DNA of 58,294 nucleotides, taken from positions 1 through 58,294 of the forward strand of contig PLSM01000133.1 in assembly GCA_003165075.1 (NCBI GenBank), in the 5' to 3' direction. Position 1 is the stretch's first letter; each line of letters opens with the position of its first letter. This stretch comes from Acidobacteriaceae bacterium (GTDB lineage Bacteria > Acidobacteriota > Terriglobia > Terriglobales > Acidobacteriaceae). Position numbers and translations under genes: made by a program. The notes below the pieces were generated by a model. The model worked only from the letters and a program-made list of their open reading frames with translations. It did not search any database and had not been told where the DNA came from. Shown in pieces: positions 34,552 through 41,753 of this stretch.

Positions 34552-35487
34552 TCAGGCCAGGACTTCGTGGAGTACCCGCTCGAGATAGCGCTTCTCCTGG
34601 CGGACATCCTCGATCTGCTGCGGGCCTGAGGTCTCACGCTCGATGGTGATGGCGCCGGTATAGCCGATACGATGCAGCTTGGTGAAAACCTTCAGAAAGT
34701 CGACCAGCCCTGTACCAATGAGCACTTCCTCGCCGAGGTTGCTGGGGTTGACGGGCCAGCGTCCGTCCTTGGCATGAACGCTGCGCACGAACGGGCCGAG
34801 GATGTCGACCGCATCGACGGGATTGGCTTTGCCGTAGAGGATGAGGTTGGCCGTGTCCAATCCCACGGCAAGGTTCGGCATGCGCACATCACGGATCATG
34901 CGCGACATCGTGGTCGGAGTCTCCTGGCCGGTCTCCATCAGAAAGTATTGCCCATTAGCCTGGCAGTGCTGGGCCACCGTGCGTATGGCTTCAACCGCTC
35001 CGGGGTAAAGGGGGTCCGCGGGATCTTCCGGAATAAAGCCGCAATGTGTTTGCACCTGCGGAATGCCCATCAGTTTGGCAAAATCAGATGCCTGGCGAAG
35101 GGCATCGATGCGGGCAGCACGAGTTTGCGGAGGAACGAGGCCGATGGTGGAAGGCCCACGCAGAAAGTTCCATTCGAGGGGCCCGGGGCCAACCACCTCC
35201 ACGGTGGTAGCCGTTAACTCATATTGTGTGAGCAGGGCTTGGAACTGGGTCGCCAATTCCGGCTTGAAGCCGTTGATGTATCCGTCCAGAGATAGAAAGC
35301 AGCTGGAAAAGCCGAGATCATGAACACGCCGGAAGACCTTCTCAGGTTCGCCGAAAGGGTTAATGAGCAGGCCCAGAGCCATGGGCTTCAATGGGCTTGG
35401 TGCAGCGGCAGCCAGAGAGGTGCTGGTGTGAAGCCCTTCCGCAAGAAAAGCGGCGGATGCAGCACCGAGAAACGTTCGCCGGTCCAT
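34552..35487 (-). CDS. Exported sugar isomerase/epimerase-like TIM barrel
   Basis: A 311-residue xylose-isomerase-like (AP endonuclease 2 superfamily) TIM barrel. The N-terminus DRRTFLGAASAAFLAEG is a twin-arginine-type signal. Likely metal ligands are in YFLMETGQE, VGLDTANLI, RSVHAKDG and TIERE, the usual Glu-Asp-His-Glu set. The family isomerises or epimerises sugars, and related members catalyse beta-elimination of 3-keto-glycosides or C-glycosides. The ATG is preceded by AAAGGA at good spacing. It is the first gene of a two-gene unit with the Gfo/Idh/MocA oxidoreductase, which supports a sequential reaction. Confidence 0.84.
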   Translation of the reverse strand: MDRRTFLGAASAAFLAEGLHTSTSLAAAAPSPLKPMALGLLINPFGEPEKVFRRVHDLGFSSCFLSLDGYINGFKPELATQFQALLTQYELTATTVEVVGPGPLEWNFLRGPSTIGLVPPQTRAARIDALRQASDFAKLMGIPQVQTHCGFIPEDPADPLYPGAVEAIRTVAQHCQANGQYFLMETGQETPTTMSRMIRDVRMPNLAVGLDTANLILYGKANPVDAVDILGPFVRSVHAKDGRWPVNPSNLGEEVLIGTGLVDFLKVFTKLHRIGYTGAITIERETSGPQQIEDVRQEKRYLERVLHEVLA

Positions 35488-35736
35488 GAAAATTCCTTTC
35501 GTGACGGAACTGATGGATGAAATTCAACTCACTCAGCACCGCCTGCTTAATCTAAGCAGTTGAACAGTGGTTGCGCAAGACCTGGTCCTGCCGCGCGTAC
35601 GAACAGCAGTGCAAGTGGATTCCTGCGCGAATGCGGGACCTTGATCGTCGATTGAGCTTGCCAAGGATGCAGTTGAGAGCTTGGAATTCATGGCAATGTT
35701 GCGCACACATAAGGGACTGAATCATCCCATGGTCTC

Positions 35737-36576
35737 TTAGGGAATGCGAGCCGCAAGCTGCGCGGACTTGGCTACGGCATCGTCGGGTTCGGGCAGGTTT
35801 GCGTAGCCGGCGAGATAGCGTCCCTTGCGAAAGATACAAATTCCGTCAAGATACTTTACTTTGGCCTGGAATGCTTCGTCGCCAACCTGTGCGGGCAGCG
35901 CCCCGTCAAATCGCGTCCGCAGACTCTTGAGCACCTCTGCCGCGGACTCCGGTGTGGCCTCCTGCACGATGAACGCCTGGCCTGACTTGTACTTTGCCAC
36001 GTAGCCGCGCTTGAGCTGGCTTAGCCCCAAAACGCTTTCGGGTATGAGGCGCAGAGAGATCTGGTTCTCTTTGGCGAACCATCCAAGCACCTCTGGTGCG
36101 GTATCGCGGCCTTCAAGGTTCTCCACCATCTTGCCGGCGAAAGCCTTCAGCGTCGGGCTCAGGTCGCTGTCCGGGTTGGCGGCAACCACGACCATCTCGA
36201 CGTAATATTTGCCCTTGGCGAAGCTGGCGCTTTGACGCTGCACCTGCCCGCCCATGCCTATCGCGGCAATGGGCAAGCTGGGATCGAGGTTGGCGGCGAA
36301 GATACCGTACGCCGAATCGGCCTCGGTCATCTCAGAAACGTCGATCGTCAGGGTGTCGCCGCCCGACTTGCAGTCGATTCCCTGCATGCGCACGAAGCCG
36401 TACATCAGGTAGCCTTCGGCGGCGCCATCCTTGTACTCGTAGAGGTTGTCGGCGGCGTACTGATGCGCTGTGCCCGACTGTTCCCAGCCGGGCGCAAGAT
36501 GGCAGTTGAGGTAGCTTTGGGCGCATGCCATCCCCGGCGTCAACAGGATAGTCAACAGCAAACCTGCAGCCTTCAT
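35737..36576 (-). CDS. Exported DUF6599-like protein
   Basis: A 279-residue protein with a signal peptide (KAAGLLLTILLTPGMACAQ). The body contains YADNLYEYKDGAAEGYLMYG near the N-terminus and later MVVVAANPDSDLSPTLKAFAGKMVENL. I recognise this as the DUF6599 type, common in Acidobacteria, with no known function. The start is fixed by a four-base ATGA overlap with the stop of the upstream Fe-S aldo/keto reductase gene, so the two are translationally coupled. It may be a periplasmic or surface helper for that enzyme, but this is only suggested by the coupling. Confidence 0.72.
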   Translation of the reverse strand: MKAAGLLLTILLTPGMACAQSYLNCHLAPGWEQSGTAHQYAADNLYEYKDGAAEGYLMYGFVRMQGIDCKSGGDTLTIDVSEMTEADSAYGIFAANLDPSLPIAAIGMGGQVQRQSASFAKGKYYVEMVVVAANPDSDLSPTLKAFAGKMVENLEGRDTAPEVLGWFAKENQISLRLIPESVLGLSQLKRGYVAKYKSGQAFIVQEATPESAAEVLKSLRTRFDGALPAQVGDEAFQAKVKYLDGICIFRKGRYLAGYANLPEPDDAVAKSAQLAARIP

Positions 36577-37733
36577 GCAAACAATTCCTGGGCACGCGCT
36601 ACCCGGCTCGACACCTGGACGCCGTGCGGGCACTTTACCGTGCATTCGGCGCAGTCACTGCAGCGCACCGCAACCTTTTCGGAGGTCAGCTCCTGAAATC
36701 TCTCCCGCCCCAGCGCAAACTGGCCATAGCCATCGGCATAGGTCAGGCAGCGCATCACGTTGGCTATCGGCAGGCCCTTTTGGCAGGCGCCTTCGCACTT
36801 TCCGCACATGCGGCAATAGAGCGGCCGGATCATCTCAAGATGCGCGGCCAGCAGCTTCTGGTCCCCGGCGGAGTATGGCTGCGCCATGGCCCTCAGGTTT
36901 TCGTCCAACTGATCCATGTCTGTCATGCTGGGAATGGTGGTGGAGATGTTGGGTTTGCTGAGGACCCACTTCAGCGCTGCCGGCATGGCTCCGGGACGGG
37001 TCAGCTTATCGTAGGCTGGATCGGTGTGTTTCAAGCTGCGAGATCCTCCGGCCATGACCTTCATCGCCACTACGCCCATGCCGGATTTCGCCGCGGTTTC
37101 AATCGCCCGATCGACGCCCGAGTCCATAGTGAAGTTGTAGACAGTCAGAGCAACGTCGAAGACGCCCTTCTGTGCCATCCAGGGCAGTAACTGCAGCGGC
37201 TTGTGCGTGCTGACTCCGGCGAATCGGATTTTGCCCTGTTTTTTGGCAAGCTGCTGCGTTTCGATCATCTCGTCGGTAATGGAGGCGACATCGTCCTTGC
37301 CATGGAGGTACCAAATATCGATGTAATCGGTCTTGAGTTCACGCAAGCTTATATCGAGTTCCCGGGACATCCCATCCCTGGTATTGGAGTCGGTCTTGGT
37401 GGAAAGCACGAGTTGCTTGCGCTTCGCTGCCAAAGCCGCGCCAACCATCCGCTCGTTGTTGCCGTGCTGATATCCGCGTGAAGTATCGAAGTAGGTGATC
37501 CCACTGTCGGCTGCGCGCTCAACCACACTGGGGTCGGAAGTGATCATGCATCCGAATCCCATGGAAGTTACCTTCAGCCCCGTGCGACCCAAAGTTCTGT
37601 ACTCGAATTTGACAGGGGAGCCGGTCTGGCTTGCGACAGGGTTCTCTGACGGCTTGAAAAAACCCATGCCGGAACTTGCGCCTACTACGGGAAGCGCGAG
37701 ACCGGCAGACAAGAATTCACGTCGAGACGTCAT
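36573..37733 (-). CDS. Tat-exported aldo/keto reductase with two 4Fe-4S motifs
   Basis: A 386-residue protein. The twin-arginine signal TSRREFLSAG sets the start at 37733, although the frame is open to 37901. The aldo/keto reductase barrel starts EYRTLGRTGLKVTSMGFGC and has the catalytic Asp/Tyr in YFDTSRGYQHG, Lys in LVLSTKTDS and His in DIWYLHGKDD. The C-terminus has two CxxCxxCxxxC clusters (CRMCGKCEGAC near 306 and CSDCAECTVKCP near 357), so two 4Fe-4S clusters are expected. The Fe-S tail suggests electron exchange with a redox partner instead of simple NAD(P)H use. It is coupled to the DUF6599-like gene. Confidence 0.88.
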   Translation of the reverse strand: MTSRREFLSAGLALPVVGASSGMGFFKPSENPVASQTGSPVKFEYRTLGRTGLKVTSMGFGCMITSDPSVVERAADSGITYFDTSRGYQHGNNERMVGAALAAKRKQLVLSTKTDSNTRDGMSRELDISLRELKTDYIDIWYLHGKDDVASITDEMIETQQLAKKQGKIRFAGVSTHKPLQLLPWMAQKGVFDVALTVYNFTMDSGVDRAIETAAKSGMGVVAMKVMAGGSRSLKHTDPAYDKLTRPGAMPAALKWVLSKPNISTTIPSMTDMDQLDENLRAMAQPYSAGDQKLLAAHLEMIRPLYCRMCGKCEGACQKGLPIANVMRCLTYADGYGQFALGRERFQELTSEKVAVRCSDCAECTVKCPHGVQVSSRVARAQELFA

Positions 37734-38030
37734 GGATACACCTCTCCCAGGAAACTGATTATCATAACCCGGCGCTTTTGATTTGGCTGTGATGTGGGTC
37801 ATGCCGGGGATTCTTCTGAGAGCGATCTCCTGCGTTTTCTGTTCTCTGCGAGGACTAATGCGAGATTGACCTGGGAGGCTTTTCTTATTGAAGGAACGCA
37901 CTTGGAAAGAATCTGGAGTTTACGACAAAGGTTCTCCAAATGCCATTAGGCTTTGAAGGGCAGCGAGTGCTTTGTATTCTGCCTGAAGATGGCCCGCACG
38001 TCGGCCCCCAGTTCAGTGGAGGAGACTACG

Positions 38031-38249
38031 ATGGCAACTACTGCGAAGAAAGCGGACGCCCCCACCAAGCCACGCAAAACCACGACCAAGAATAAAGCCG
38101 TACCAGCAAGCCGCATTCGAGTGATGGTTTCTCACGAAGAAGTCGCGCATCTGGCGCATCGGTACTGGACTGAGCGTGGCCACCTGCACGGACAGGCTGA
38201 GGAGGACTGGCTCCGTGCCGAGCAGGAACTGCGCGGAAAAGCGTCCTAA
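38031..38249 (+). CDS. DUF2934-domain small protein
   Basis: A 72-residue protein: a Lys/Ala/Pro/Thr-rich, basic N-terminus (about 25 residues) followed by a DUF2934 motif, EEVAHLAHRYWTERG and EEDWLRAEQEL. Many DUF2934 proteins are small, helical, and found in Acidobacteria and Proteobacteria, with no known function. The start at 38031 is chosen because GGAGGAG lies just before it; the frame is open to 37953. The basic tail could allow nucleic-acid binding, but this is a guess. Confidence 0.8.
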   Translation: MATTAKKADAPTKPRKTTTKNKAVPASRIRVMVSHEEVAHLAHRYWTERGHLHGQAEEDWLRAEQELRGKAS

Positions 38250-38405
38250 ATTGGGTACTCAACGTGCTTTGGTTCTGATATTCGGTCAGCACGTCCTGCC
38301 AGCGTGATCGCGAGAAGCAGAGCCAAACCCTGTGCCGATATCTCACCTGCGTCACAGGAACTGTATTCAGTAGATCGAGCTCTCAACCGCCGGGAGGTGG
38401 GCTTC

Positions 38406-38567
38406 ATGCTATTTAAAGTAATCGGTGCCGGTGTCCTGATCTGTGTTGGCCTGTTTTACTTCAAGCAGTCGCGATCTCGCCAGACACTCTCCACCAGTGA
38501 GTGGGTGAAGTTGATGCGGGAGAACGACGATCGGTTTGAGGCTGCCAGAAGAGACGAAGTGACGTAG
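38406..38567 (+). CDS. Small single-TM peptide
   Basis: A 53-residue peptide with one membrane helix (about residues 3-20, FKVIGAGVLICVGLFYF) and a charged C-terminal tail (WVKLMRENDDRFEAARRDE). The ATG has a fitting ribosome-binding site (GGGAGGTGG, about six bases upstream), which is the main reason to believe it is expressed. No family recognised. It lies 156 bases after the DUF2934 gene, on the same strand. Confidence 0.5.
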   Translation: MLFKVIGAGVLICVGLFYFKQSRSRQTLSTSEWVKLMRENDDRFEAARRDEVT

Positions 38568-38783
38568 CCTCGCCCCTTTGTCCTGGCAGTGCGGTTCACA
38601 GTGTATTCCCACCGTGCTTGGCCGTAATCACTGCGTATTCCGCGAGCTTTCTCGCTTTGAGGCGAGGGTACCAGAACATTGCTTGCAGATTGAGCTGAGC
38701 CGGAAAGGATTCAACTGAGATCCGTGATTGGGAGCTTCCTCATCAGCGTGAGGCGTGCAGGTGATCAAGCAAGGCAGGACAGA

Positions 38784-38804
38784 AACGCTCAGACCGTGAG
38801 CGTT
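38784..38804 (-). terminator. Hairpin downstream of tRNA-Ala
   Basis: aacgctca (38784-38791) pairs perfectly with tgagcgtt (38797-38804), five-base loop. On the minus strand it lies about 27 bases after the tRNA 3' end and is followed by TCTGTCCTG, a weak T-rich tail. Confidence 0.5.
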
Positions 38805-38831
38805 CACCATGCCTAATTTACTGGAATTTTT

Positions 38832-38907
38832 TGGTGGACCTGATCGGGATCGAACCGATGACCTCTTCCATGCCATGGAAGCGCGCTCCCAGCTGCGCCA
38901 CAGGCCC
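38832..38907 (-). tRNA. tRNA-Ala (anticodon GGC)
   Basis: A complete 76-base cloverleaf on the minus strand. The acceptor stem GGGCCTG/CAGGTCC contains the G3-U70 pair that identifies alanine tRNAs. The anticodon stem-loop is CTTCC-ATGGCAT-GGAAG with GGC at the centre, reading GCC codons. The T-arm contains GGTTCGATCC, and the 3' CCA is encoded (38832-38834). No integrase or duplicated 3' end was seen nearby, so it does not look like an integration site. Confidence 0.97.
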
Positions 38908-39085
38908 ACGTGCGGAGGGATATGACTCTCCTATTGTCTCTGTTGGGGCGGGATTCGTCAATCAAGCAGGGACAGGCCAGGGTCGGCCGCGAAACAGAAC
39001 GCGGAGTTCCAATCAATACGGGCGGAAAACGCACCATCGGCGGTACATTGGGAGTGTCCCATTCTCCCCGACGGAGGTCAAAATC

Positions 39086-40054
39086 ATGCAGGCTGCCGTG
39101 GTTGCTGTTCTGGGCGAACCGCCTAAATACCAGCCGTTTCCCAATCCCGTGCCAGGCGTGGACGAGGTCCTGATCCAAGTGCGCGCTGCGGGGCTGCACC
39201 CCATTGTGAAGGCTCTGGCCAGTGGCACGCATTACGCCGGAAAAGGGGAGGTCAATGTCGTTCCGGGTGTGGACGGTGTGGGTATGCTGGAGAACGGGAG
39301 CAGGGTCTACTTCACCTTTGCCCGCAAACCCTGGGGCTCGATGTGCGAGCGGACAGTAGCACCGCGCTCCAAATGCCTTCCCTTACCCGATGGACTGGAC
39401 TACACACAGGCTGCGGCTATCGCCAATCCTGGCATGTCGGCGTGGCTCTCGCTTAAGGAGCGAGCGGCGGTGGCTCCCGGGGAGACGGTGTTGATCCTGG
39501 GGGCGACGGGCGTGGCCGGCCAACTTGCCACGCAGGTGGCGCGTCAACTGGGCGCCAAGCGGATTATTGCGGCCGGGCGGAACCTGGAGGCCATTGCCGT
39601 GGAAGAGGTGGATGCAATCGTCGCCCTGGGCCAGCCCGAGGAAATAGTCCGCGAAGCCTTTGCAGAGGTGGCGTCGGAGGGAATTGACGTGGTCATCGAC
39701 TATCTGTGGGGCCGGCCCACGGAGCTGCTGCTGGAGGCGCTGGCCAAGGGCTTCCGGCCCAGTACCAACCGGTCGATCCGACTGGTAGAAGTGGGCGAAA
39801 GCGCAGGCAGGACGATCAGCTTGCCTGGAGCCACGTTGCGCAGCATCGATCTGAAGCTAATGGGCAGCGGATTTGGCTCGGTCCCAATGGAGCGGGTACT
39901 GAACGCCATCTCTACCCTTTTCTGGCAGGCTGCGGCGGGCAGACTTACGGTTGCCGTGGACCCGGTTCCGCTGGCGGATGTTGAGCAGGCATGGAGCCGC
40001 GCGGACAAAGGCCGCAGGATTGTCTTTACCGTCCCGGCGACCAGCACGCCCTGA
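39086..40054 (+). CDS. Quinone oxidoreductase-like medium-chain reductase
   Basis: A 322-residue medium-chain dehydrogenase/reductase without the catalytic or structural zinc Cys clusters, so of the quinone-oxidoreductase/zeta-crystallin type. The NAD(P)-binding motif is LILGATGVAGQLATQVARQLGAKR (about 135-158). The N-terminal catalytic fold carries VNVVPGVDGVGML. The start is the ATG at 39086 with GGAGGT just upstream; the frame is open back through the tRNA region. It should reduce quinones or conjugated enones with NADPH. It is monocistronic as far as can be seen. Confidence 0.87.
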   Translation: MQAAVVAVLGEPPKYQPFPNPVPGVDEVLIQVRAAGLHPIVKALASGTHYAGKGEVNVVPGVDGVGMLENGSRVYFTFARKPWGSMCERTVAPRSKCLPLPDGLDYTQAAAIANPGMSAWLSLKERAAVAPGETVLILGATGVAGQLATQVARQLGAKRIIAAGRNLEAIAVEEVDAIVALGQPEEIVREAFAEVASEGIDVVIDYLWGRPTELLLEALAKGFRPSTNRSIRLVEVGESAGRTISLPGATLRSIDLKLMGSGFGSVPMERVLNAISTLFWQAAAGRLTVAVDPVPLADVEQAWSRADKGRRIVFTVPATSTP

Positions 40055-40082
40055 AAAAAACGTGCTCAAACCTTCGTGACCG

Positions 40083-40110
40083 GGAACACTTTAGGTAGGT
40101 TCCGGTGTCT
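40083..40110 (+). promoter_or_regulatory. Candidate ECF-type promoter with inverted repeat
   Basis: GGAAC at 40083-40087 and gtgtct at 40105-40110, 17 bases apart, resemble a GGAAC...GTC ECF promoter. GGAAC is also repeated as an inverted gttcc at 40099-40103. It lies about 215 bases before the ECF sigma start. Confidence 0.3.
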
Positions 40111-40324
40111 AAGAAAATAGAGGGCGCGGGACTTCCGGTCTTTTCGAAGCCGGTGTTCCGTCTCCCGCGCACTTGAGCAAGTAGCGGATTTCCGGCGGCG
40201 GATCGAAGCCAAAGGGGTGGCCACAGCAGAAAGCTGGCATTGAGCCGGGCTCAATTTGGCAGATGCCAAGTTAGTGCATGCTGCGGTAAGGTGGGAGGAC
40301 ACTGATTTGCAGGCGGACCTCACC

Positions 40325-40999
40325 ATGGGCAATCTCGCTAGTGCGTTATCGCTGCAGTCGGAGGAAGCGGCTCTCGTTGAGGAGCTTCGCGCCGGTTCCG
40401 AAGAGGCTTTTGCGTGGCTGATCGCGCGCTACCACCATCCAATCTACTCGCTGCTGGCGCGCACTGTGCATGACTCCGCCGATGCCGCCGACCTGACTCA
40501 GGAAGTTTTTGTGAAGATTTTCAGGGGAATAGGCAGCTTTCACGGCGAATCGTCTTTGCGAACCTGGATTTACCGGATTGCCCTGCGTGAGGCTTCCAAC
40601 CAGCGGCGCTGGTGGGCTCGACACAAGCAGCAGGAGATTCCCCTCGAGCAGACCATGGGGGAAAGTGAGTCAGGAGTTCCGGTGCGGCTGGGAGAGCTAC
40701 TGGTGGACCCGGCGGAATCGCCATTTGAAATGGTGGTGCACACGGAAAACCGGGAACGGGTTGAGGCGGCGTTGCGTCAGGTACCCGAGCCATTCCGCAC
40801 GACGCTCATCCTGCGTGACATCGAGGGATTCGTCTATGAGGAAGTGGCGGAGATGCAGGGTGTGAATCTGGGGACGGTCAAGTCGCGGTTGGTGCGCGGA
40901 CGTGCCTGTTTGAAAGCGCAACTTACACCGCACCAGAGGACCGAACACTCCCCAGCGAACCCGGAATTCGAAATGTCCCTTCGAGAGGAGGCGCGATGA
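40325..40999 (+). CDS. RNA polymerase ECF sigma factor
   Basis: A 224-residue sigma-70 family factor with only regions 2 and 4. Region 2 (about 35-105) shows DAADLTQEVFVKIFRGIGSF and SSLRTWIYRIALREASNQRRW. Region 4 (about 155-205) shows the helix-turn-helix YEEVAEMQGVNLGTVKSRLVRGR. An ATG at 40256 in the same frame is possible, but the sequence between shows no conservation. It overlaps the anti-sigma gene by four bases (ATGA), the usual arrangement for an ECF pair kept in balance by translational coupling. The regulated stress is unknown. Confidence 0.92.
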   Translation: MGNLASALSLQSEEAALVEELRAGSEEAFAWLIARYHHPIYSLLARTVHDSADAADLTQEVFVKIFRGIGSFHGESSLRTWIYRIALREASNQRRWWARHKQQEIPLEQTMGESESGVPVRLGELLVDPAESPFEMVVHTENRERVEAALRQVPEPFRTTLILRDIEGFVYEEVAEMQGVNLGTVKSRLVRGRACLKAQLTPHQRTEHSPANPEFEMSLREEAR

Positions 41000-41682
41000 A
41001 CGGCTGCGGTGCGATGCAAGCGAAATTTTCGGAATATCTTGACAGCCGGCTGACCGGTCGGGAGATGCAGCGCATTGCCGCCCATCTGGAGGGTTGCCGG
41101 GAGTGCGCCGGCCAATGGGATGCGCTTCGGCAGACGCAATCGTCGCTGGCCGCGCTGGGTCCGGTGCCGGAGCCGGCAGATCTGCCGTTGCGCATTCGCG
41201 TGGCTGTGAGCCAGGAGCGGGCGCGTCGCCACAGAAGCGCCTTCAAGGTTTTGAATCTGACCTGGAGAAACACGGTTGGACCTTTCCTGTTGCAGGCCGG
41301 TGCGGGATTTGCCAGCGCGGTGCTGCTATTGGGCACGGTTACGGTGCTGGTTGGGATGTTCACACGGCCAGAAGTCGCCCAGGCCAAGGGTGACGAACCC
41401 CTGGGCATGGCCACTGCGCCACGGTTGCTCTATCTCTCCAGTCTTGCGGGGAACAGCGATCAAATCAGCGAAGTTCCCGGATCAGTGGTCGTGGAGGCCT
41501 ACATCAACGGCGAGGGCAAGGTGTATGACTATCGCATTGTCTCCGGTCCTACCGATGCGGCCACGCGCTCTGAAGTCGAGAACCTGTTGCTTTACAGCGT
41601 GTTTGAGCCGGCGCGCTTTTTCGGGCAGCCGGTTCGCGGCCTGGCGGTGCTCTCCTTTGCAGGTGTCTCTGTCCGGGGCTAG
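40996..41682 (+). CDS. Anti-sigma factor with TonB-C-like C-terminal domain
   Basis: A 228-residue membrane protein paired with the ECF sigma. The zinc-binding anti-sigma (zf-HC2) motif is His30-x3-Cys34-x2-Cys37 (HLEGCRECA), with Cys4 as a possible fourth ligand. One membrane helix follows (about residues 98-120). The periplasmic part (about 150-226) reads VVVEAYINGEGKVYDYRIVSG then LLLYSVFEPARFFGQPVRG. This matches the TonB C-terminal pattern of a strand with GxV..., then helix, then F.PA...G.PV. This fusion would let a periplasmic or outer-membrane signal reach the sigma factor. It lacks the long Pro-rich TonB spacer. Confidence 0.83.
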   Translation: MNGCGAMQAKFSEYLDSRLTGREMQRIAAHLEGCRECAGQWDALRQTQSSLAALGPVPEPADLPLRIRVAVSQERARRHRSAFKVLNLTWRNTVGPFLLQAGAGFASAVLLLGTVTVLVGMFTRPEVAQAKGDEPLGMATAPRLLYLSSLAGNSDQISEVPGSVVVEAYINGEGKVYDYRIVSGPTDAATRSEVENLLLYSVFEPARFFGQPVRGLAVLSFAGVSVRG

Positions 41683-41709
41683 TTTTTTCGGCATATTTTG
41701 GCCCGTTTG

Positions 41710-41747
41710 ACCCTGCCCGCGCGTCTAACTAGACTTGCAGGCAGGGT
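41710..41747 (+). promoter_or_regulatory. Hairpin covering the ribosome-binding site of the next gene
   Basis: accctgcc (41710-41717) pairs with ggcagggt (41740-41747). Inside the loop gtcta/tagac (41723-41734) forms a second stem. The only Shine-Dalgarno-like bases for the ATG at 41754 (AGGCAGGG) lie in the right arm, so the hairpin should limit ribosome access. It may also act as a weak terminator for the sigma/anti-sigma pair (tttctt follows). Confidence 0.55.
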
Positions 41748-41753
41748 TTCTTA

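Noticed and set aside
38832..38907. tRNA-Ala as an integration site
   Set aside because: No integrase gene, no duplicated 3' end and no island-like composition on either side.
38831..39085. N-terminal extension of the quinone-reductase frame
   Set aside because: It would run through the tRNA gene; the ATG at 39086 has a proper GGAGGT site and the family's usual N-terminus.
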